Part shown: one piece after another, positions 1 to 5,161 of the stretch
Position numbering within the stretch: position 1 is the stretch's first letter
How the letters are laid out: each line of letters begins with the position of its first letter
NCBI GenBank assembly: GCA_021784635.1
Contig: JAJYHS010000182.1
Span: 1-5,161, forward strand
Reading direction: 5' to 3'
DNA from: a bacterium
Lineage (GTDB): Bacteria; Bdellovibrionota; Bdellovibrionia; Bdellovibrionales; UBA1609
DNA length: 5,161 bases
Made by a program: the position numbers and the translations under genes
Notes under the pieces: model-generated
Databases searched by the model: none
The model's input: only the letters and a program-made list of their open reading frames with translations
What the model was told of the DNA's origin: nothing

Positions 1-648
1 AACTCGGCCGGGCACCAAAATATGAAGGGTGCCATGCGATCCGACTAACTGCCACATTTCGGAGCCAAGTGGGGTAAAGTGTAAGCAATCATGCTGGCGC
101 AAATCGCGTGGGTGCTCAATTTTGCCGGCTCGTTTGAGGTACTTGGGTGATGCAAAAGGGACAAAAATGGATTGACCCAATTTTTTAACTATAAGACTGG
201 AGTCTTTCATGCGCCCGGCGCGAACAGCTAAATCGACATTTTCTGCAAGCAACTCAACCCGCCGATCGGTTAAAATGACTTCAACAGAAACTTTTGGATA
301 ACGCCGGGAATAGTCGGCAACCACGGAGGGCAATACGTTTGACCCCAGCTCCACCGGAGCCGTTATGCGCAATAGCCCATGTGGCTCACTTTGAATGGCC
401 ACGATTTCGTCTTCGCCGGATTTAATTTCTTCAAATCCGGTTAAACATTTTTTAAAGTAGGCGTCTCCGGCTGGTGTAATACTTAAACGGCGCGTGGTCC
501 GTCGAATGAGGGTTGTACCGAGTCTCTTTTCAAGCGACGAGATTTTGCTGCTAACAGTTGAATTCGGCATAGCCAACTGCTTTGCCGCTTCTGTGAAACT
601 GCCCGCCTGTACAACTTTAATGAATATTACAATTTCATTGAGATCCAC
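1..648 (-). CDS. LysR-family transcriptional regulator, CrgA-like (C-terminus cut off by window edge)
   Basis: DNA-binding regulator of the LysR family. The first 216 residues are present; the family is usually about 300 long, so roughly 85 C-terminal residues lie outside the window. The start is a GTG at 648-646: the reading gives (V/M)DLNEIVIFIKVVQAGSFT, the classic LysR opening, and an in-frame TAA lies five codons upstream with no ATG or other usual start between. No clear Shine-Dalgarno sequence precedes it. Residues about 17-60 are the winged helix-turn-helix (SFTEAAKQLAMPNSTVSSKI, then LEKRLGTTLIRRTTR and LSITPAG). Residues from about 90 (GLLRITAPVELG, then a DLAVRAG motif) begin the periplasmic-binding-protein-like effector domain in the style of the CrgA-like subgroup. 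It is divergent from the YceI gene across 112 bases, the usual arrangement for a LysR regulator and its target. The inducer cannot be read from the sequence. Confidence 0.95.
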   Translation of the reverse strand, partial: MDLNEIVIFIKVVQAGSFTEAAKQLAMPNSTVSSKISSLEKRLGTTLIRRTTRRLSITPAGDAYFKKCLTGFEEIKSGEDEIVAIQSEPHGLLRITAPVELGSNVLPSVVADYSRRYPKVSVEVILTDRRVELLAENVDLAVRAGRMKDSSLIVKKLGQSIFVPFASPKYLKRAGKIEHPRDLRQHDCLHFTPLGSEMWQLVGSHGTLHILVPGRV

Positions 649-681
649 CGGTTTTATTATGCATTACATTGAAAAGTATTT

Positions 682-710
682 CTATATTAATCCATCTAAT
701 ATAAAATCAA
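682..710 (-). promoter_or_regulatory. Possible sigma70-like promoter of the LysR-type gene
   Basis: On the minus strand a TTGATT (710-705, four of six matches to the -35 consensus) is followed after 17 bases by ATATAG (687-682), or after 18 bases by TATAGA, as a weak -10. Transcription would start about 25-30 bases before the GTG start. The inverted repeat at 683-703 covers the spacer and -10, so a bound regulator would block it, as in typical LysR negative autoregulation. The match is weak. No equally good promoter is visible for yceI: GATAAT at 718-723 and TATAAA at 700-705 are -10-like but lack a -35, which would suit an activator-dependent promoter. Confidence 0.3.
683..703. promoter_or_regulatory. 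Perfect inverted repeat, candidate LysR-type operator
   Basis: The sequence reads TATATTA, seven bases, TAATATA: a perfect 7-base dyad with a 7-base spacer. Its inner part, TTA-N7-TAA, fits the T-N11-A interrupted dyad that LysR-type regulators recognise. It lies midway between the divergent lysR-type gene and the yceI gene, where an autoregulatory and activator site is expected. It also overlaps a possible promoter for the regulator. The arms are purely A+T in an A+T-rich gap, so chance is not excluded. Binding is inferred. Confidence 0.55.
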
Positions 711-749
711 AAACACCGATAATGTATATGAAACATAGCGATAGCCAAT

Positions 750-756
750 AAGGAGG
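750..756 (+). promoter_or_regulatory. Strong ribosome binding site of yceI-family gene
   Basis: AAGGAGG, a full anti-16S match, ends four bases before the ATG at 761. It fixes the start of the YceI-family protein and predicts efficient translation. Confidence 0.85.
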
Positions 757-760
757 CCAC

Positions 761-1288
761 ATGAGCAAATATCAAATTGATCCATCGCACTCGAGCGCAT
801 CTTTTAGCGTCAAACACATGATGATTGCGAAAGTACACGGTGGTTTTGAAAAAATGAGCGGTACGTTGGTTTTTGATCCGGCCAACCCAGGCAAATTCAA
901 CATCGACGTCAAAATTGAAGCCAACAGTATTAACTCACGCGAAGAAAAGCGCGATGCCCATCTAAAGAGTGCGGATTTCTTCGACGTCGAAAAATATCCT
1001 TTCATCACCTTTAAATCGCAGAAACTTGAAAAATCAGGCGATGGCTTTAAAGTGATAGGTGATCTTGCGATTCATGGAGTTTCGAAACAAGTCACGCTTG
1101 AAATGGAGAGCCCAAGCGAAGAGGTCAAAGATCCGTGGGGCAACATCAAAATGGCCGTATCGGGAACAACCAAAATTAAACGCAAAGACTTTGGTCTGAC
1201 TTGGAATGCAGCTTTAGAAACGGGAGGCGTTCTTGTGGGCGATGACGTGAACATTTCTCTCGACATCCAATTTGTAAAACAAGCTTAG
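761..1288 (+). CDS. YceI-family protein (lipocalin-like beta-barrel), cytoplasmic form
   Basis: A complete 175-residue YceI-domain protein. The family folds as an extended lipocalin-like barrel; characterised members bind long isoprenoid or fatty-acyl-type lipids such as polyprenyl chains. Family hallmarks are visible in order: YQIDPSHSSASFSVKHMMI (4-22) with the VHGGF turn (25-29), the REEKRDAHLKSADFFDVEKY segment (60-79) running into PFITFKS (80-86), GDLAIHGVSKQVTLE (100-114), and near the end RKDFGLTWN (141-149) and VGDDVNISLDIQF (159-171). It begins directly with the barrel and has no signal peptide, unlike E. coli YceI, which is periplasmic, so a cytoplasmic location is expected. The start is set by a strong Shine-Dalgarno sequence. 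It stands alone on the plus strand, divergent from a LysR regulator that may control it. The ligand and physiological role cannot be told from sequence; stress or lipid/quinone handling is a guess. Confidence 0.95.
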   Translation: MSKYQIDPSHSSASFSVKHMMIAKVHGGFEKMSGTLVFDPANPGKFNIDVKIEANSINSREEKRDAHLKSADFFDVEKYPFITFKSQKLEKSGDGFKVIGDLAIHGVSKQVTLEMESPSEEVKDPWGNIKMAVSGTTKIKRKDFGLTWNAALETGGVLVGDDVNISLDIQFVKQA

Positions 1289-1302
1289 CAACAGACTGTA
1301 GA

Positions 1303-2211
1303 CTATTGTGTATTTAGAAGGGCGGCACAATTGCCGCCCAAACTTTTAAACTCAGCGACTTTGTTTACCGGTATAATTTGACTGAAAAAATAACTCCGCT
1401 TTTTATACAAAAACCCATAGGCCGGGCGCTGAGCATTACTTTGGCTGTAAGTGTACCCCGTGTAAACTACGCCCAAAAATGGCGCCAGAACAGCCGCGGC
1501 AGTCGGGTCATGAGTATAACAACTCAAATAGCCAGACGCCAGAACGCCGGCTGCACATCCTACCGAAATAAAATGATAAAATCCGTTTGTTTTATCAAGC
1601 TCGATTGAACGGTGATCAAACTGTATAAAAAACTTGTACAAGATATTTAAATTAAAATAAAACGCACGATCTCGAGCTGCAATGGCCATTATCGCGCCGA
1701 CTCGCTTTCGACGACGCGTACCCGGCTGTATATCTTGGAACTCATGAGCCGTCGCAACTTGCTTTGCCCGCCCCATAAGATAGTTTTCAAATGCCGCCCA
1801 GAACGCCTCAGCTCGCAATTTAGCCTTGTGATCTTTCGTATCGTTATAGTCGGTAAGTGCAATAAACATTTTATCACTGAGCGAACCAGCAATTCGCTTT
1901 TCAATGGACACCAATTTTGCCAACTCACTCGGTGTTAATTTCTCATGCTCCGTATATTCGATAACCTGTTGATTTGCAGCCAATGCGAGCAATACTTTTT
2001 CGCGGAGTTCTTTTGGTGAAATATTAAGCGGATCCGTCTTACTTAAACCGTTTAAGAATTGCAGGCGTGCAAGAGCCGCCATCCCTTGGGAGTGAATTAA
2101 TGAATAATTTTGCGCTTGTGAATTATCGGCATAGCCAAAAAACGGCAAAAAACTAACAATAATTGCCACTAGGGCAATACCTAAATGGCGTAAACACGCG
2201 GGTTTTGCCAT
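1303..2211 (-). CDS. Exported protein of unknown function, with two C-terminal hydrophobic segments
   Basis: I do not recognise this 302-residue protein. It opens with a convincing signal peptide: basic start (K3, R8), hydrophobic core about 10-25, and a likely cleavage after GYA at 28. Residues 35-160 look alpha-helical and rich in charged residues and alanine (for example the stretch about 66-115). A basic cluster TRRRKR sits at 165-170. Two hydrophobic, glycine/alanine-rich segments at about 211-231 and 237-255 could be a membrane hairpin. The tail is aromatic and basic (YKKRSYFF), with cysteines at 219, 231 and 295. ATG at 2211 is chosen because it gives a complete signal peptide, though its ribosome binding site is poor. 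It starts 37 bases after the peptidase stop with no clear terminator between, so it is probably the last gene of that transcript. The signal suggests passage across the inner membrane; membrane anchoring is possible. No enzymatic motif is visible. Confidence 0.8.
   Translation of the reverse strand: MAKPACLRHLGIALVAIIVSFLPFFGYADNSQAQNYSLIHSQGMAALARLQFLNGLSKTDPLNISPKELREKVLLALAANQQVIEYTEHEKLTPSELAKLVSIEKRIAGSLSDKMFIALTDYNDTKDHKAKLRAEAFWAAFENYLMGRAKQVATAHEFQDIQPGTRRRKRVGAIMAIAARDRAFYFNLNILYKFFIQFDHRSIELDKTNGFYHFISVGCAAGVLASGYLSCYTHDPTAAAVLAPFLGVVYTGYTYSQSNAQRPAYGFLYKKRSYFFSQIIPVNKVAEFKSLGGNCAALLNTQ
1320..1339 (+). terminator. GC-rich hairpin after yceI-family gene, probable terminator
   Basis: GGGCGGCA (1320-1327) pairs perfectly with TGCCGCCC (1332-1339) around a four-base loop, starting 31 bases after the yceI stop codon. 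A short T run (CTTTT, from 1343) follows after AAA, so the U-tract is weak and slightly displaced. On the opposite strand the hairpin lies within the last codons of the convergent gene and is followed by only a few T's, so it serves the plus strand better. Stem stability makes chance unlikely; intrinsic termination is inferred. Confidence 0.55.
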
Positions 2212-2248
2212 TCTACAATATTTTGCAATATAAGTGCCGGACTTTCTG

Positions 2249-4372
2249 TCAGTTCATCAGTTCTTGATAGAGAAAGGTGTACTTCAATGCGAGCTGTTTA
2301 GCTTCTTCTTTAATGTTCGCCGCCGCGCCATGACCGCCTTCGGTGTTTTCGTAAAGCAAAACTGAGTCATGATATTGCTCCATCCGCGCAACCATTTTAC
2401 GCGAGTGACCGGGTTGAACGCGATCGTCATTGGTCGACGTGTAAAAAAATACTTTCGGATAATGAACTCCCGGTCTCACATTTTGATAGGGCGAATAGCT
2501 CATAATAATTTTTGCCATTTTCGGGTTTGCGGGGTTACCGTATTCACCAATCCAACTCGCACCGGGCGGCATTTTGGTATATCTCATCATATCCAACAAA
2601 GCCGATTCACAAACCACCGCTTTATAATAACTCGGGTGCCGGGTGAAGGCGACGCCAACAAGCAAACCCCCGTTACTGCCGCCTTCGATGGCTAAATGAT
2701 GAGGCGAAGTAATCTTTCGTTGAAACAAATTACGCGTGATTGCCGCAAAATCTTGAAACGCTTTCATTCGATGTTGTCTAATTGCGGCGTCATGCCAGGC
2801 GGGGCCAAATTCACCACCGCCCCGAATATTTGCCAGTACGTACACTCCGCCATGATCAATCCAAATCTTACCGATCGAGCCGAGGTAAAACGGCGTTTCT
2901 GAAATTCCAAAGCCGCCATAACCGTACAGTAACGTCGGGTTTTTACCGTTGTATTTTGTATCCGCCTTTTCAATGACAAAGTAAGGGACTTTTGTTCCGT
3001 CTCGACTTGTCGCCCAATACTGATGCACTACAACTCCGCGAGCGTTGTACTCCGGTGGGCGTGATTTCAATTTTGTTAAACTGCGCCCGCGAATGAGATA
3101 AAGCGACGTCGGCACAGTGAAACTTTGGTAATAAGCGAGTGCCCGATTAGAAAACGGCGTGGTGTCGTAAATGTGCGGCATACCGTTGTCTGGAAAAGGC
3201 AACCGATGCCAAACCCAACGACTACCAATGCGCTGCACTTGGTACACTTGACCACGTACGTCGTGCAAGATTGTCAAATAGAGCGAACTTCTGTTCGCAG
3301 CCAAATGTTCGAATGCCGAACGGTTGTCGGGGGTATACAGAATTTTAATATATTTTGCGGAATCACGGCGATTCATATCGGTTATCGGCAATGTAACAAC
3401 CGAGCCCGCCTTGATCTTTTTGTGATTCAAATCCCACGTGTGGCGTATCGACGCCAACAAAAAGCCGTGAAAATCACCTTCAAAATTTGCAGACTCGGGG
3501 AAGGGTATTTTTTCTAGCTTACCCTTCGGGGTCAGGACATAATCGATCGCTCTATAAAAAGTAATGTCACGTTCGACAAACTCCATTTTGGACTTGGGAT
3601 GAAAACTCGTCCATCCCGATGAATCCACATCCGACGTCTTGCCCTGAAAAATTATTTTAGCTTTATTGAGGGGCTCGCCGCGCTTCCAGACGCGTACCTC
3701 ACGCGGATAACCCGATGTAGTTAACGAACCCGGTCCCCAATCGGTGCTGACTAAAAGCGTATTTTGATTCACCCAATTGACCGTTGTTTTCGCTGCCGGG
3801 ATAAAAAAACCATTTTTCACAAAACTGGCTTTGGCAATATTAAATTCACGAACTACAAATTTGTCGTTGCCACCATTTGACAAACTCACAAGACAATCAT
3901 TGTAAGACGGCGGCAAACAGTTCGAACCTTCGAAAACCCAGTGCTTGTGCGTCGCTTTGTTATACGCATCTAAATCGAGAAGAGTTCGCCAAACAATGTG
4001 CTTCTTTCTATATTCACGGTCAGTTGTCCAACGCCAAATCCCCCAAACGTGTTTTTTGCCCTCCCAAAAATTGCGATATGTATTGTTGTACATGTCGATA
4101 AAGGGTATGCGATTTTTGTTGGTTAAAAGGGCTGTCACTTCTTTTAACATTTTTGGATAGCGCGGGTCATGCGCAAGCACCGCCCACGTCTTCGCGTCCT
4201 GACCTTTCACCCACGCCAGTGCTTTTTTACTGTGAACTTTTTCTAGCCAACGATACGATTGAACCGCATTTGGATTTACTTTTTTAGTTGCACAACTCAT
4301 TGTGCTGAAGACGCCAAGAAAGAGGCCGCAATAAACAAATAGGCGTAAGATGTTATTCGCTGGTGATTTCAT
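2249..4372 (-). CDS. Prolyl oligopeptidase family serine peptidase (S9A), probable lipoprotein
   Basis: A complete 707-residue S9A enzyme, the usual prolyl-oligopeptidase length plus an export signal. These enzymes cut short peptides, normally after proline. The N-terminal RWLEKVHSKKALAWVKGQDA (41-60) matches the family opening; a seven-bladed beta-propeller gate should span about 75-440 and the alpha/beta-hydrolase about 455-707. Catalytic features are intact: LLYGYGGFG (481-489, oxyanion tyrosine), GGSNGG with nucleophile Ser566, Trp607 (SWIGEYG) aligning with the proline-stacking tryptophan of porcine enzyme, NDDRV with Asp649 and substrate-contacting Arg651, and GGHG with His681. The propeller segment LSNGGNDKFVVREF and SGYPREVRVWKRG resembles a bacterial exported subgroup. 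Residues 8-26 are hydrophobic and end in STMSC, an imperfect lipobox (threonine at -3, methionine at -2) with Cys27; Ala28 would suit outer-membrane sorting. GGAGG lies four bases before the ATG. It follows the second ExbD gene by 21 bases. The substrate is unknown. Confidence 0.95.
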   Translation of the reverse strand: MKSPANNILRLFVYCGLFLGVFSTMSCATKKVNPNAVQSYRWLEKVHSKKALAWVKGQDAKTWAVLAHDPRYPKMLKEVTALLTNKNRIPFIDMYNNTYRNFWEGKKHVWGIWRWTTDREYRKKHIVWRTLLDLDAYNKATHKHWVFEGSNCLPPSYNDCLVSLSNGGNDKFVVREFNIAKASFVKNGFFIPAAKTTVNWVNQNTLLVSTDWGPGSLTTSGYPREVRVWKRGEPLNKAKIIFQGKTSDVDSSGWTSFHPKSKMEFVERDITFYRAIDYVLTPKGKLEKIPFPESANFEGDFHGFLLASIRHTWDLNHKKIKAGSVVTLPITDMNRRDSAKYIKILYTPDNRSAFEHLAANRSSLYLTILHDVRGQVYQVQRIGSRWVWHRLPFPDNGMPHIYDTTPFSNRALAYYQSFTVPTSLYLIRGRSLTKLKSRPPEYNARGVVVHQYWATSRDGTKVPYFVIEKADTKYNGKNPTLLYGYGGFGISETPFYLGSIGKIWIDHGGVYVLANIRGGGEFGPAWHDAAIRQHRMKAFQDFAAITRNLFQRKITSPHHLAIEGGSNGGLLVGVAFTRHPSYYKAVVCESALLDMMRYTKMPPGASWIGEYGNPANPKMAKIIMSYSPYQNVRPGVHYPKVFFYTSTNDDRVQPGHSRKMVARMEQYHDSVLLYENTEGGHGAAANIKEEAKQLALKYTFLYQELMN

Positions 4373-4376
4373 TTGT

Positions 4377-4381
4377 CCTCC
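4377..4381 (-). promoter_or_regulatory. Ribosome binding site of the prolyl oligopeptidase gene
   Basis: GGAGG on the minus strand, four bases before the ATG at 4372, within the 21-base gap after the second ExbD gene. It supports this start, which is the one that includes the export signal. Confidence 0.8.
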
Positions 4382-4393
4382 GATTATTGACAG

Positions 4394-4924
4394 CTACGGC
4401 GTCGAGGCAGGTGCGCGCGCAGACTTTTGAATCACTACAAATTGATAATCAGTATAACCGGCTACAGCTGCCGTGTGCAGAACATATTTTATCGTATCAA
4501 ACGGCAAATCCTTGTCAGCTTGAATTAGAATTTTTCGAGGAGCTAAAAATTTTTTGCCCGACACGCCCTTAAACAACGCAAGCTTTTTCTGCCGTTCTTT
4601 TGTCAGAGCCGTCTGGAGTACTTTAATTTCTTGCCCGTCACGGCTCAATTGCGCCGCCGCAAACTTACCATTTTTTAACGTAAGAATGACCTGGCCATTT
4701 ACTCGCAAATCGCGAAGTGAAAGCGCGACCGACGTCGCTTCGACTACCTTCGAATTACTTACGGCAGCCGGCAATCGTATATCCGGCGGCGGTTTAACGG
4801 CTGCTGTTGTGACACTCATACTTTTAACAAGAAAAAACAAAATAACCGTGAGCACGTCGATGAGGGAGGTAATGTTGAGCCCCATTTCGAGCATGTGCCG
4901 CTTTTTCTTTCTCACCAATGCCAT
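4394..4924 (-). CDS. ExbD/TolR-family biopolymer transport protein (second of a tandem pair)
   Basis: A complete 176-residue ExbD/TolR-type subunit. Such proteins dimerise inside a TolQ/ExbB/MotA-type pentamer in the inner membrane and convert proton flow into mechanical work on the envelope. A basic cytoplasmic start (RKKKRH, 5-10) leads to the NITSLIDVLTVILFFLV helix (17-33), with Asp23 in the position of the essential proton-carrying aspartate (Asp25 in E. coli ExbD). A proline-rich linker (KPPPDIRLP, 44-52) follows. The periplasmic domain ends with the family pattern RKILIQADKDLPFDTIKYVL and AGYTDYQFVVIQK. Between them, about 55-127, lies a longer-than-usual stretch with a strand-like VNGQVILTLKNGKF and a lysine-rich helix. 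The start is four bases after the upstream ExbD stop; AAAGG lies 11 bases upstream, somewhat far, so translation may be coupled. ExbD versus TolR cannot be distinguished, so no symbol is given. Confidence 0.92.
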   Translation of the reverse strand: MALVRKKKRHMLEMGLNITSLIDVLTVILFFLVKSMSVTTAAVKPPPDIRLPAAVSNSKVVEATSVALSLRDLRVNGQVILTLKNGKFAAAQLSRDGQEIKVLQTALTKERQKKLALFKGVSGKKFLAPRKILIQADKDLPFDTIKYVLHTAAVAGYTDYQFVVIQKSARAPASTP

Positions 4925-4928
4925 ATCT

Positions 4929-5161
4929 CTACTTACCTTTGCTCCACTCCGAAATTACAACCTCTGGGAATAATGCAATACCCTGCTCGGCAAATTGGTT
5001 ATTTGCCGTTGTCGACGACGGCATTCGCGAAGTGCCTGAGTCCGGTTCTGGAGTCGCCGATCTATCACGATAACTGCGCACAGCCGAGATTGCGTTAATC
5101 ATTGTTTGATATGATATTCCGCCATCAAAAGCGACAACCGCCCGATATTTGTTTGGAAACC
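4929..5161 (-). CDS. ExbD/TolR-family protein, C-terminal end (N-terminus beyond window edge)
   Basis: The last 76 residues of a gene entering from the right edge; two bases of a split codon remain at the edge. The fragment reads KYRAVVAFDGGISYQTMINA then ISAVRSYRDR, matching the last periplasmic strand and helix of ExbD/TolR proteins (a 'vvi-D--i-Y-tmi-vm-avR' pattern). After a low-complexity Ser/Thr/Pro stretch (about 34-52 of the fragment), LFPEVVISEW gives the final strand, as in ExbD proteins ending in '-LFPdVvLs'. It ends with TAG at 4931-4929, four bases before the next ExbD start, so the two are co-transcribed. The transmembrane helix with the conserved aspartate is not in the window. 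Identification rests on this partial domain and on the neighbouring ExbD gene, so it is good but not certain. Confidence 0.75.
   Translation of the reverse strand, partial: FPNKYRAVVAFDGGISYQTMINAISAVRSYRDRSATPEPDSGTSRMPSSTTANNQFAEQGIALFPEVVISEWSKGK

Noticed and set aside
659..751. Short plus-strand reading frame of 30 codons ending 9 bases before the yceI start, a possible leader peptide
   Set aside because: It has no ribosome binding site, it runs through the dyad and promoter-like A+T-rich region, and it shows no attenuator-like codon run.
772..1266. Two minus-strand reading frames opposite the YceI gene (772-1008 and 1072-1266)
   Set aside because: They are antisense shadows of a clearly recognised gene, with no protein-like pattern or ribosome binding site of note.
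2212..2248. Small inverted repeats (AAGT/ACTT and ATATT/AATAT) between the peptidase and the unknown gene, as a possible terminator
   Set aside because: The stems are 4-5 bases and A+T rich with no T run after them, so read-through is more likely.
2369..3517. Several plus-strand reading frames opposite the prolyl oligopeptidase, up to 130 codons
   Set aside because: The minus-strand frame carries intact catalytic motifs over its full length. The plus-strand frames are fragmentary, rich in Arg, His and Cys, and resemble no family.
4554..4973. A 139-codon plus-strand reading frame opposite the second ExbD gene
   Set aside because: It overlaps a recognised ExbD gene and its junction with the upstream gene, and its translation has no recognisable domain.
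1..5161. CRISPR arrays, tRNA or rRNA genes, insertion sequences, attachment sites, defence genes
   Set aside because: No regularly spaced repeats, cloverleaf-like sequences, transposase or integrase motifs or terminal repeats were seen; nearly all bases belong to ordinary housekeeping-type genes.

Overview
The window looks like ordinary chromosomal DNA of a Gram-negative bacterium. It encodes two ExbD/TolR-type inner-membrane motor subunits, a probable lipoprotein peptidase, an exported protein of unknown function and a YceI-family protein. Base composition is moderate and intergenic gaps are A+T rich. Tandem ExbD genes next to a prolyl oligopeptidase would suit a predatory or gliding 'deltaproteobacterial' lineage such as Bdellovibrionota or Myxococcota, but this is a guess from family style and no marker gene is present to settle it.

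Layout: (1) positions 1-648, minus strand: a LysR-family regulator whose C-terminal part lies beyond the left edge. (2) 649-760: a divergent intergenic region with a perfect 7-7-7 inverted repeat that has the T-N11-A form of a LysR box. (3) 761-1288, plus strand: a cytoplasmic-type YceI-family protein, followed by a GC-rich hairpin lying inside the 3' end of the convergent gene. (4) 1303-5161, minus strand: four closely spaced genes, transcribed right to left. These are the C-terminal end of one ExbD/TolR protein, a second complete ExbD/TolR protein, a prolyl oligopeptidase (S9A) with a lipoprotein-like signal, and a 302-residue exported protein that I do not recognise.

How they may work together: the LysR protein probably controls itself and yceI from the shared intergenic region. 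The two ExbD proteins would join a TolQ/ExbB/MotA-type partner, expected upstream beyond the right edge, in a proton-driven envelope motor. The peptidase and the unknown exported protein follow in the same probable transcript, so they may share an envelope role, but the sequence does not prove this. I saw no RNA genes, mobile elements, CRISPR arrays or attachment sites. No gap without a gene exceeds 112 bases. The least explained items are the 302-residue protein and the tandem-ExbD/peptidase arrangement.
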